Shown piece by piece: positions 7,525 to 14,464 of a DNA stretch of 14,572 bases. Each line of letters opens with the position of its first letter. Positions within the stretch are counted from its first letter, which is position 1. Where the stretch lies: the NCBI GenBank assembly GCA_031267635.1, contig JAIRYX010000449.1, positions 1-14,572 of the forward strand, written 5' to 3'. The stretch comes from Planctomycetaceae bacterium (GTDB lineage: Bacteria > Planctomycetota > Planctomycetia > Pirellulales > Thermoguttaceae). Both the position numbers and the translations under genes were made by a program. The notes under the pieces are model-generated. The model did not search any database. It was not told the DNA's origin and saw only the letters and a list, made by a program, of their open reading frames with translations.

Positions 7525-9408
7525 ATGAAAAAAACAATATTCACAACACTTTTAGCCGTATTACTTGTATCCGTTTTATTTTTAACCGGCTACGCTCAAT
7601 TGTCCAAATTTCCTCCGCTTCGTGATATTCCATTTCAATTTCGTGGTTTTGATATTTTCGATGCAGCTAGGAATGGCAATTTAAAGTTAATTAAATCTTT
7701 TGTTGCGAAAGGCGCAGATGTCAATGTAAAAGACAACAAAGGTGAAACACCCCTTTTATATGCAGTTAACTGGCATGGCAAATTAGAGGTTGTTAAATAT
7801 CTTGTTGAGAGAGGTGCGGATGTCAATGTAAAAAACAATAATGGTGAAACGCCTCTTTGGGCGGCGGCTAAGTATAACGATTGGGAGGTTATTAAGTATC
7901 TTGTTGAGAAAGGTGCGGATGTCAATGCAAAAAACAACAATGGTGAAGTACCTCTTGGGGTAGTAGTTGAGCATATTCAGGCTGAACGAAGGCAACGCCC
8001 AACGTTCAAACAGACTTCGGTACATAGTGAATTAGAGGTTGTTAAATATCTTGTTGAGAAGGGTGCGGATGTCAATGTAAAAAACAACAAAGGTGAAACA
8101 CCTCTTTGGGAGGCAAGTAGGTATGGCACATTAGAGGTTGTTACATATCTTGTTGAGAAAGGCGCAGATGTCAATGTAAAAAGCAACAATGGTCGAACAC
8201 TTCTTTTTTATCCAGCTAGTAATGGTAATTTAGAGTTAATTAAATATTTTGTTGAGAAAAAAGGATTAGATGCAAATGTAAAAAATGATGATGGTGAAAC
8301 ACCTCTTTGGGCGGCAGCTAGTTATCAAAATTTAGAGGTTGTTAAATATTTTGTTGAGAAAGGTGCAGATGTCAATGTAAAAAACAACGAAGGTGAAACA
8401 CCTCTTTGGGCGGCAGCTAGTTATCACAATTTAGAGGTTGTTAAATATCTTGTTGGAAAAGGTGCGGATGTCAATGTAAAAAGCAACAATGGTCGAACTC
8501 TTCTTTTTCGCCCAGTTAGCAATGGCAAAATAGAGTTAATTAAATATTTTGTCGAGGAAAAAGGATTAGATGTAAATGCAAAAGATAACAATGGTGAAAC
8601 ACTTCTTTGGGAGGCGGTTAAGTGGGCGGTTACATGGAACGAATTGGAAATTGTTAAATATCTTGTTGAGAAATGTGCGGATGCAAATGTAAAAAACAAC
8701 GAAGGTCGAACTCTTCTTTTTTATCTGGTCAGCGATGGCGAAATAGAGTTAATTAAATATTTTGTTGAGGAAAAAGGATTAGATGTAAATGCAAAAGATA
8801 ACAAAGGTGAAACACTTCTTTGGGAGGCGGTTAAGTGGGCGGTTAAATGGAACAAATTGGAAATTGTTAAATATCTTGTTGAGAAAGGTGCGGATGTCAA
8901 TGTAAAAAACAACGAAGGTCGAACTCTTCTTTTTTATCCGGTCAGCAATGGCGAAATAGAGTTGACTAAATATTTTGTTGAGGAAAAAGGATTAGATGTA
9001 AATACAAAAGATAACAAAGGTGAAACACCTCTTTGGGAGGCGGTTACATGGAATGAATTGGAAATTGTTAAATATCTTGTTGAGAAAGGTGCGGATGCAA
9101 ATGTAAAAAACAACGATGGTCGAACTCTTCTTTTTTATCCGGTCAGCGATGGCGAAATAGAGTTAATTAAATATTTTGTTGAGGAAAAAGGATTAGATGT
9201 AAATGCAAAAGATAACAAAGGTGAAACACCTCTTTGGGAGGCGGTTAAATGGAACGAATTGGAAATAGTTAAATATCTTGTTGAGAAAGGGGCGGATGTC
9301 AATGTAAAAAACAAGAGTGCTGAAATGCCGCTTGATGTCGTTCCAGATAAGGCAGAAGATATCAAAAAATTCCTACGCGAGAAAGGACGCAAATCATCGA
9401 AGGACTAA
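7525..9408 (+). CDS. Secreted ankyrin protein with highly homogeneous tandem repeats
   Basis: 627 residues. ATG 7525 starts a classic signal peptide (MKK, hydrophobic 4-20, cleavage after GYA at 24). The ribosome site is weak (AAGAAAA). About 17 ANK units fill residues 43-621. Unit 4 carries a 16-17-residue insertion (about residues 149-166). From residue 190 two types mostly alternate: a 33-residue type (GETPLW, LEVVKYLVEKGAD) and a 34-residue type (GRTLLFYPVS, IELIKYFVEEKGLD). From residue 357 the pair is repeated three times almost unchanged, with one pair member extended by four residues in units 10 and 12. The 34-residue type puts Arg-Thr-Leu-Leu where TPLH is usual. The tail is a capping unit and a Lys/Ser end. 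Family knowledge indicates protein binding; the ligand is unknown. Copy number probably varies between strains (inference). Confidence 0.9.
   Translation: MKKTIFTTLLAVLLVSVLFLTGYAQLSKFPPLRDIPFQFRGFDIFDAARNGNLKLIKSFVAKGADVNVKDNKGETPLLYAVNWHGKLEVVKYLVERGADVNVKNNNGETPLWAAAKYNDWEVIKYLVEKGADVNAKNNNGEVPLGVVVEHIQAERRQRPTFKQTSVHSELEVVKYLVEKGADVNVKNNKGETPLWEASRYGTLEVVTYLVEKGADVNVKSNNGRTLLFYPASNGNLELIKYFVEKKGLDANVKNDDGETPLWAAASYQNLEVVKYFVEKGADVNVKNNEGETPLWAAASYHNLEVVKYLVGKGADVNVKSNNGRTLLFRPVSNGKIELIKYFVEEKGLDVNAKDNNGETLLWEAVKWAVTWNELEIVKYLVEKCADANVKNNEGRTLLFYLVSDGEIELIKYFVEEKGLDVNAKDNKGETLLWEAVKWAVKWNKLEIVKYLVEKGADVNVKNNEGRTLLFYPVSNGEIELTKYFVEEKGLDVNTKDNKGETPLWEAVTWNELEIVKYLVEKGADANVKNNDGRTLLFYPVSDGEIELIKYFVEEKGLDVNAKDNKGETPLWEAVKWNELEIVKYLVEKGADVNVKNKSAEMPLDVVPDKAEDIKKFLREKGRKSSKD
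8392..9318 (+). repeat. Higher-order tandem repeat in the ANK gene
   Basis: Dimeric units of about 201-213 bp: 8392-8592, 8593-8805, 8806-9018 and 9019-9219, then a half unit to 9318. The last three dimers are nearly identical at the DNA level, including third positions (for example tattttgttgaggaaaaagg recurs unchanged), which points to recent duplication or gene conversion. Confidence 0.85.
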
Positions 9409-9417
9409 ATAATCGGA

Positions 9418-9515
9418 CTAGCCAGTGTGGGCGTGGCTTTGCCCTTGAACAACCACTTCGCGATACTACGCTTGCGTGTTCAGTTTCGTGAATTTTGAAG
9501 TAGCTTGAGCATAAC
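9418..9515 (+). repeat. ~105-bp intergenic hairpin repeat, copy E
   Basis: Same orientation as copy A, starting about ten bases after the ANK gene stop. Core GGGCGTGGCTTTGCCCTTGAA (near 9430-9450) keeps the GGGC/GCCC stem. GAATTTTGAAGTAGCTTG then AGCATAAC ends it. The left TTATAC end is not clear. Confidence 0.7.
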
Positions 9516-9562
9516 ACAAAATTAGACCCATTTAAGAAACTTCGTATCATTTCACACGATTG

Positions 9563-9650
9563 TCGGTAATTTGTTTTTTACCGAAAATTGACACATGTAG
9601 GAATAAGGTGTTCCTGCGATTAAACACTAACTCCTTTTTAGAATAAAGGA
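9563..9650. other. Three short hairpins before the SHD1-Sel1 gene
   Basis: TCGGTAA (9563-9569) pairs with TTACCGA (9578-9584). GTAGGAA (9597-9603) pairs with TTCCTGC (9611-9617) with one G-T pair. TCCTTT (9632-9637) pairs with AAAGGA (9645-9650). None has a following T-run, so they are not called terminators. The last holds an SD-like AAAGGA, but it lies 23 bases before ATG 9674, with no closer start codon. Confidence 0.4.
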
Positions 9651-9673
9651 CAACTTCAAACAAACACATAAAA

Positions 9674-10732
9674 ATGAAAATCAACAAACACATTATTTTT
9701 TTGACAATTGCCATTTCCATTATCTTTGTACCATTCGTTCATGCACGTACATGGACGGCGAAAAACGGACATAAGATCGAGGGCGATTTCGTGAAATTTG
9801 AAAACGAAATTGTCAATATTGATTTACCAGGCGGAAAAACAGCAAACGTCAAACTTGATCAACTCTGCGATGAGGATCAGGAATTTATTAAATCACAAAA
9901 GCAAACGGATGACACGACTAAACAAATTCTTAATGAGTTTAAGGATTATCAGGACTACGTTAAAAACAATGGAAAAAGTAAAGATTATATTGAGGAAAAA
10001 AAGAACGATAAACTTTCGATTTGGAAAAAAGCTGCTGAACAAGGAATTGCCGAAGGACAGATTTTGTACGGTCTGTACTTTACTGTCGTAAAGAAAAACA
10101 ATACCGAAGGATCAAGATGGTTCCGTAGAGCCGCCGAACAGGGAAATGCAGAAGGTCAAGCTAGATTCGGTTACTGTTACGAGAGTGGTACTGGAGTTTC
10201 TCAAGATTATGTTGAAGCGGCAAAATGGTATCGCAAATCCGCAGAGCAGGGATTTGCTTATGGTCAAAGGAACTTGGGATCTTATTACGAGCATGGCGTT
10301 GGCGTTAAAAAAGATTTAGAAGAGGCGTTCAAGTGGTACCGAAAAGCGGCAGAACAAGGATATGCTCAAGCCCAACGCGATCTTGGCGTTTGTTATGAAA
10401 ATGGTTACGGTGTTAAAGAAGATATTAAAGAAGCGGTCAAGTGGTACCGTAAAGCGGCACAACAAGGAAACGCTTCAGGTCAATGCAATCTTGGCTTATG
10501 TTATGCCAGCGGTACTGGTGTTACAAAAAATTTGACTATAGCGATCGGATGGTATCGTAAAGCAGCAGAACAAGGAGATTCTAATGGTCAATTTAAACTT
10601 GGTGCATGTTACATGTTGGGGGGTAATACTGTTGAGGGGATCAAATGGATTCGTAAGTCCGCCAATCAAGGAAATCCCGACGCAGTTAGATTCCTATTTC
10701 AAAGTAATATCCCATTACAAGAGGGAGGGTGA
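9674..10732 (+). CDS. Secreted SHD1-domain and Sel1-repeat protein
   Basis: 352 residues. The signal peptide is residues 1-24 (hydrophobic 8-22, cleavage after VHA). Residues 25-75 resemble the SHD1 (SLA1 homology 1) domain found in exported planctomycete and verrucomicrobial proteins: RTWTAKNG start, GDFV-x-FE, a short beta-hairpin, L-x-QLCDEDQEFI end. A linker (76-118) contains QILNEFKDYQDY. Six Sel1 units follow (~120-335); five are the usual 36 residues, hallmark W-Y-R-K-A-A-E-Q-G. The stop is TGA followed at once by TAA. From residue ~73 on, the protein is a close homologue of the middle of the 10901 protein. No good Shine-Dalgarno precedes ATG 9674, and expression may depend on the upstream region. 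Sel1 and SHD1 are both binding modules; no enzyme signature is present. Confidence 0.87.
   Translation: MKINKHIIFLTIAISIIFVPFVHARTWTAKNGHKIEGDFVKFENEIVNIDLPGGKTANVKLDQLCDEDQEFIKSQKQTDDTTKQILNEFKDYQDYVKNNGKSKDYIEEKKNDKLSIWKKAAEQGIAEGQILYGLYFTVVKKNNTEGSRWFRRAAEQGNAEGQARFGYCYESGTGVSQDYVEAAKWYRKSAEQGFAYGQRNLGSYYEHGVGVKKDLEEAFKWYRKAAEQGYAQAQRDLGVCYENGYGVKEDIKEAVKWYRKAAQQGNASGQCNLGLCYASGTGVTKNLTIAIGWYRKAAEQGDSNGQFKLGACYMLGGNTVEGIKWIRKSANQGNPDAVRFLFQSNIPLQEGG
10004..10081 (+). repeat. Near-identical duplicated segment, copy 1
   Basis: These 78 bases match 12083-12160 in the next gene with two differences, in the same reading frame (NDKLSIWKKAAE...). Weaker similarity extends left to about 9890, giving the start of the shared module. 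Confidence 0.9.
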
Positions 10733-10773
10733 TAATTAAAAAATTTGCTATAACGATTAGCGGACTTGGTAAT

Positions 10774-10815
10774 AGATTTGAACCAGATTTTTTGTCTGGT
10801 CGATTTGTCAAATCT
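10774..10815 (+). promoter_or_regulatory. Two-tier hairpin in the 10901 leader
   Basis: AGATTTGA (10774-10781) pairs with TCAAATCT (10808-10815), and directly inside it ACCAGA (10782-10787) pairs with TCTGGT (10795-10800) around a TTTTTTG loop, leaving a seven-base bulge. An alternative fold uses the 13-base palindrome GATTTGTCAAATC (10802-10814). It could end transcription of the upstream gene or act in the leader of the downstream one; no T-run follows it. Confidence 0.5.
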
Positions 10816-10839
10816 GTTGATTGAAAAAATAGCGAAACT

Positions 10840-10863
10840 GTCAAACAAGACGGTTTGTTTGAC
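10840..10863 (+). promoter_or_regulatory. Nine-base-pair hairpin upstream of the ANK-Sel1 gene
   Basis: GTCAAACAA (10840-10848) and TTGTTTGAC (10855-10863) form a perfect 9-bp stem with a six-base loop, 37 bases before ATG 10901. It may be an operator-like inverted repeat or a leader hairpin. No T-run follows. Confidence 0.5.
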
Positions 10864-10887
10864 CATAACATGACCCCTTTAAATTTC

Positions 10888-10893
10888 AAGGAG
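10888..10893 (+). promoter_or_regulatory. Ribosome binding site AAGGAG
   Basis: AAGGAG lies seven bases before ATG 10901. It is the strongest Shine-Dalgarno in the window and fixes the start of the large ANK-Sel1 gene. Confidence 0.8.
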
Positions 10894-10900
10894 AAATTAA

Positions 10901-13900
10901 ATGAAAAGATATTTAGCTAGTTTACTGTTTATTTGTGTTTCCATAGTTTTTACCGGCACACGGGTAGAAACAGCAGAAACAAACATTCAGTCAAAATTTT
11001 TTGAAACCGTTAAAAACGGTTCACTTAGAGAAGTAAAAAAACTTGTCGACCAAGGTGCAAGTGTAAAAGTAAAAAATGAGTACGATTTTACACCGTTTCA
11101 TGCGGCAGTAAGCTCAAATACTAATGTTGATGTATTGAAGTATCTTGTCGAACAAGGCGCAGATGTAAACGAAAAAGATAAAACAGGCGTAACTTCGCTT
11201 CATAGTGCGGCATTCTTTAATTCCAATGTTGACGTATTGAAATATCTTGTCTCACAAGGCGCAGATGTAAATGCAAAAGATACAAATGGAGAGACTCCGC
11301 TTCATTTTGCGGCATGGAAGAATCCTAATGTTGACGTATTGAAATACCTCATCTCACAAGGGGCGGATATAAAGGTCAAATCGGTACTCGGTCAGACTCC
11401 CCTCCATAAAGTAGCATTTGAGAGTTCTAATGTTGATATACTTAAGTATCTTGTCGAACAAGGAGCAGATGTAAACGCAAAAGATAATAACGGTGATACT
11501 CCTCTCCATAGTGCAGGCAATAATTCCAATGTTGACGTACTTAAATATCTCGTCTCACAAGGAGCAAAAATAAACGAAGCAGATAAAGATGACATAACTC
11601 CATTTTTTACAGCGGCACTGACTAATTCTAATGTCAACGTACTTAAATATTTTGTTGAACAAGGGGCGGATATAAAATTAAAAAATAAATCAGGTTATAC
11701 TCCACTTCATTTAGCCGCACTTATGAATCCAAATGTTGAAATATTGAAATATCTTGTTTCGGAGGGTGCAGACTTGAATGTGAAAGGAATCAATGATCTA
11801 ACTCCGCTTCATTTTGCGGCAATGAATAATTCCAATGCTGACGTATTGAAATATCTCATATCACAAGGGGCTGATGTAAAAGTAAAAAATAACGACAGTA
11901 AGACTCCACTTGATCTTGCTAATACCGAAGAAAAGAAAAAAATTCTTCAGGATGCGGATTACACCAAATCACAAGTACGAACAAATGACACAAAAAATCA
12001 GATTCTTAGTGAGTTCAAGGATTATCAGGATTACACTAAGAGCAGAGGAGGCAGCCGTAAAGGTTATATCGAGAAAAAACAAAACGATAAACTTTCGATT
12101 TGGAAAAAAGCTGCTGAAGAAGGAATTGCCGAAGGACAGATTTTGTACGGACTGTACTTTGTTGACGCAGAGAAAAATAATGCCGAAGCGATAAAATGGT
12201 TCCATAAAGCCGCCGAACAAGAAAATTCCGAAGGTCAATTCCGGCTCGGTGTTTGTTACGAATATGGTGAAGGAGTTGTTAAAGATTATGTTGAAGCAGC
12301 AAAATGGTATCGCAAATCCGCCGAACAGGGAAATGCTAATGCTCAAAACAATCTCGGCTTTTTTTATAGAAAAGGTAACGGCGTTTCACAAGATTACGCA
12401 GAGGCGATCAAATGGTATCAAAAAGCAGTTGAACAAGGAAATGCTGGTGCCCAAAGCAATCTTGGTCTTTGTTATAAACATGGTTACGGTGTTACAAAAG
12501 ATTTAGAAGAAGCGGTTAAATGGTTCCGAAAATCAGCAGAACAAGGAAATGCCAATGGTCAAACCAATCTTGGTAATTGTTATAGACATGGTGACGGCGT
12601 TACACAAGATTCAAAAGAGGCAGTTACGTGGTTACGAAAAGCAGCAGAACAGGGAAATGTCTATGCCCAAATAAACCTTGGTAATTGTTTTGAAAATGGT
12701 GAAGGCATTACAGAAGATTTAAAAGAAGCAATTAAGTGGTACAGAAAAGCAGCGGAACAAGGAGATACCATAGCTCAATCGTGTCTTGATAGATTACTTA
12801 AAAAAACTGACGGTGTTCCAGAAAGTTTAGAAGATACGTTCAAGATATATCGTCAATCCGCAGAACAAGGAGATGCCAGATCTCAGCTCAATCTTGGTCT
12901 TTGTTATTATAATGGCAGCGGCGTTACAAAAGATTTCGTTGAAGCGGTCAAATGGTTTCGTAAAGCTGCAGAACGAGGTATTGCAGAAAGTCAATGGGCT
13001 CTCGGTATTTGTTATTACAACGGTGAAGGTGTTACAAAAGATCTCGTTGAGGCATTCAATTTGTTTCGTAAAGCCGCAGAACAAGGGGATGCCAAAGCCC
13101 AATACAATCTTGGTGTTTGTTATAAAAATGGTAACGGCGTTACAAAAGATCTAAAAGAAGCGATCAAATGGTACCAAAAAGCAGCGGAACAAGGAGATGC
13201 CGAAGCCCAATGCAATCTTGGTTATTGTTATCATGAAGGTAATGGTGTTACAAAAGATTTCAAGGAAGCAGTCAAATGGTTCCGAAAAGCGGTAGAGCAA
13301 GAATTTGCCGAAGCCCAATTCTATCTTGGTAATTGCTATACAACTGGTGACGGCGTTACAAAAGATTTGAAAGAAGCGGTCAAGTGGTACCAGAAAGCGG
13401 CGGAACAAGAATTTGCAGCTGCCCAATTCAACCTTGGTAATTGTTACAAAGAAGGCTACGGTGTTACAAAAGATTTCAAGGAAACAGTCAAATGGTATCA
13501 AAAAGCTGCAGAACAAGGACATATTGCAGCCCAATTCAATCTTGGTAATTGTTATACCAATGGTAATGGCGTTACAAGAGATTTAAAAGAAGCGTTCAAG
13601 TGGTATCACAAAGCAGCGGAACAAGGATCTGACAGAGCTCAATTCAATCTTGGTATGTGTTATAAAGATGGAGACGGTGTTACCAACGATTTGGAAGAAG
13701 CGTTCAAATGGTTTCGTAAAGCAGCGGAACAAGGATATACAGAAGCCCAACTCAATCTTGGTACTTGCTATGCCAACGGCATCGGTATTACAAAAGATTT
13801 AGAAGAAGCGTTCAAATGGTTCCGTAAAGCTGCAGAACAAGGAATTGCTCAAGCTCAACTCAATCTTGGTGTTTGTTATGCGGGCGGTAGCGGTACTACT

Positions 13901-14464
13901 AAAAATATGGAAGAAGCGGTCAAGTGGTTTCATAAAGCTGCAGAACAAGAAATCGCTCAAGCCCAATTCAATCTTGCCGTTTGTTATTACAACGGTAACG
14001 GTATCACAAAAGATTTAGAAGAGGCGGTCAAGTGGTTTCATAAAGCTGCAGAACAAGGAATCGCTCGAGCCCAACTCAATCTTGGTGATTGTTATGCTAA
14101 GGGCATCGGAGTTACAAAAGATGAGAAAAAAGCAGCCTATTGGTATGACAAAGCCAAAAAACAGGGATATAAACCTAACAACGAAGAAGCAAAAGCAATT
14201 CGCGATGCATTCAAGTATGATAAAGCCGAAAAACAGGAGGAATATAAACATCCTCAAACCAAACAACAAAATGATGTCAACGAAAATACCGAAAAGAAAA
14301 AAATCATAAAGGAGTCTGATGAATTAAAAACCGTACCAAGTAAATCAGAGTATCATTCTGAAAATAATAAGGAAATTATTATTGAAGCTGTTTTGAGGGG
14401 TGATATTGAAAAAATAAAACAACTTATACAAACGGAGCCGACTCTCCTAAAAATAACTAGGTAG
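10901..14464 (+). CDS. Secreted ANK-Sel1 fusion protein, C-terminus truncated by an IS
   Basis: 1187 residues. Signal peptide 1-25 (hydrophobic 7-19). ANK block 31-355: about ten units, mostly 34 residues, signature N-x-N-V-D-V-L-K-Y-L, closing with TPLDLANTEEKKKIL. Residues 356-406 switch to a linker homologous to the upstream gene (QILSEFKDYQDY, NDKLSIWKKAAE). Sel1 block 407-1088: 19 units, of which units 2-19 are all exactly 36 residues. Unit 7 (621-656) is degenerate, lacking the LG-x-C-Y core. A charged tail (1089-1155) leads into KEIIIEAVLRGDIEKIKQLI, the typical opening helix pair of a new ANK block, which stops after TLLKITR where IS sequence begins. The gene therefore probably once had a C-terminal ANK domain. 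It is probably exported and binds proteins; no catalytic residues are visible. The fold would be two joined superhelices. Confidence 0.9.
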   Translation: MKRYLASLLFICVSIVFTGTRVETAETNIQSKFFETVKNGSLREVKKLVDQGASVKVKNEYDFTPFHAAVSSNTNVDVLKYLVEQGADVNEKDKTGVTSLHSAAFFNSNVDVLKYLVSQGADVNAKDTNGETPLHFAAWKNPNVDVLKYLISQGADIKVKSVLGQTPLHKVAFESSNVDILKYLVEQGADVNAKDNNGDTPLHSAGNNSNVDVLKYLVSQGAKINEADKDDITPFFTAALTNSNVNVLKYFVEQGADIKLKNKSGYTPLHLAALMNPNVEILKYLVSEGADLNVKGINDLTPLHFAAMNNSNADVLKYLISQGADVKVKNNDSKTPLDLANTEEKKKILQDADYTKSQVRTNDTKNQILSEFKDYQDYTKSRGGSRKGYIEKKQNDKLSIWKKAAEEGIAEGQILYGLYFVDAEKNNAEAIKWFHKAAEQENSEGQFRLGVCYEYGEGVVKDYVEAAKWYRKSAEQGNANAQNNLGFFYRKGNGVSQDYAEAIKWYQKAVEQGNAGAQSNLGLCYKHGYGVTKDLEEAVKWFRKSAEQGNANGQTNLGNCYRHGDGVTQDSKEAVTWLRKAAEQGNVYAQINLGNCFENGEGITEDLKEAIKWYRKAAEQGDTIAQSCLDRLLKKTDGVPESLEDTFKIYRQSAEQGDARSQLNLGLCYYNGSGVTKDFVEAVKWFRKAAERGIAESQWALGICYYNGEGVTKDLVEAFNLFRKAAEQGDAKAQYNLGVCYKNGNGVTKDLKEAIKWYQKAAEQGDAEAQCNLGYCYHEGNGVTKDFKEAVKWFRKAVEQEFAEAQFYLGNCYTTGDGVTKDLKEAVKWYQKAAEQEFAAAQFNLGNCYKEGYGVTKDFKETVKWYQKAAEQGHIAAQFNLGNCYTNGNGVTRDLKEAFKWYHKAAEQGSDRAQFNLGMCYKDGDGVTNDLEEAFKWFRKAAEQGYTEAQLNLGTCYANGIGITKDLEEAFKWFRKAAEQGIAQAQLNLGVCYAGGSGTTKNMEEAVKWFHKAAEQEIAQAQFNLAVCYYNGNGITKDLEEAVKWFHKAAEQGIARAQLNLGDCYAKGIGVTKDEKKAAYWYDKAKKQGYKPNNEEAKAIRDAFKYDKAEKQEEYKHPQTKQQNDVNENTEKKKIIKESDELKTVPSKSEYHSENNKEIIIEAVLRGDIEKIKQLIQTEPTLLKITR
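11087..11899 (+). repeat. Tandem ~102-bp ANK repeat array
   Basis: Eight consecutive ANK-coding units of 99-102 bp, with recurring words such as AATGTTGACGTATTGAAATA. They are more diverged from each other than the 7525-gene array, so this array is older or less often homogenised. Confidence 0.8.
12083..12160 (+). repeat. Near-identical duplicated segment, copy 2
   Basis: Partner of 10004-10081, 76 of 78 bases identical. It sits at the junction between the ANK-derived and the Sel1-derived parts of the fusion gene. Confidence 0.9.
12221..14164 (+). repeat. Tandem 108-bp Sel1 repeat array, 18 units
   Basis: Eighteen units of exactly 108 bp with no insertion or deletion. Shared words such as AATCTTGGT, GGTGTTACAAAAGATTT and AAAGCAGCGGAACAAGGA recur in register. 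Later units (from ~13700) are the most alike, which suggests recent expansion at the 3' end. Confidence 0.9.

Noticed and set aside
7525..9408. CRISPR-like array because of evenly spaced near-identical repeats
   Set aside because: The repeats are in-frame coding units of 33-37 residues with ANK hallmarks and no unique spacers.
9563..9584. Rho-independent terminator after the 7525 gene
   Set aside because: The stem is AT-rich and short, and no T-run follows it on either strand.
12827..13534. Cys/Phe-rich open frames on the - strand across the Sel1 array
   Set aside because: They repeat with the 108-bp period of the Sel1 gene and are shadows of it; no start signals or domains.
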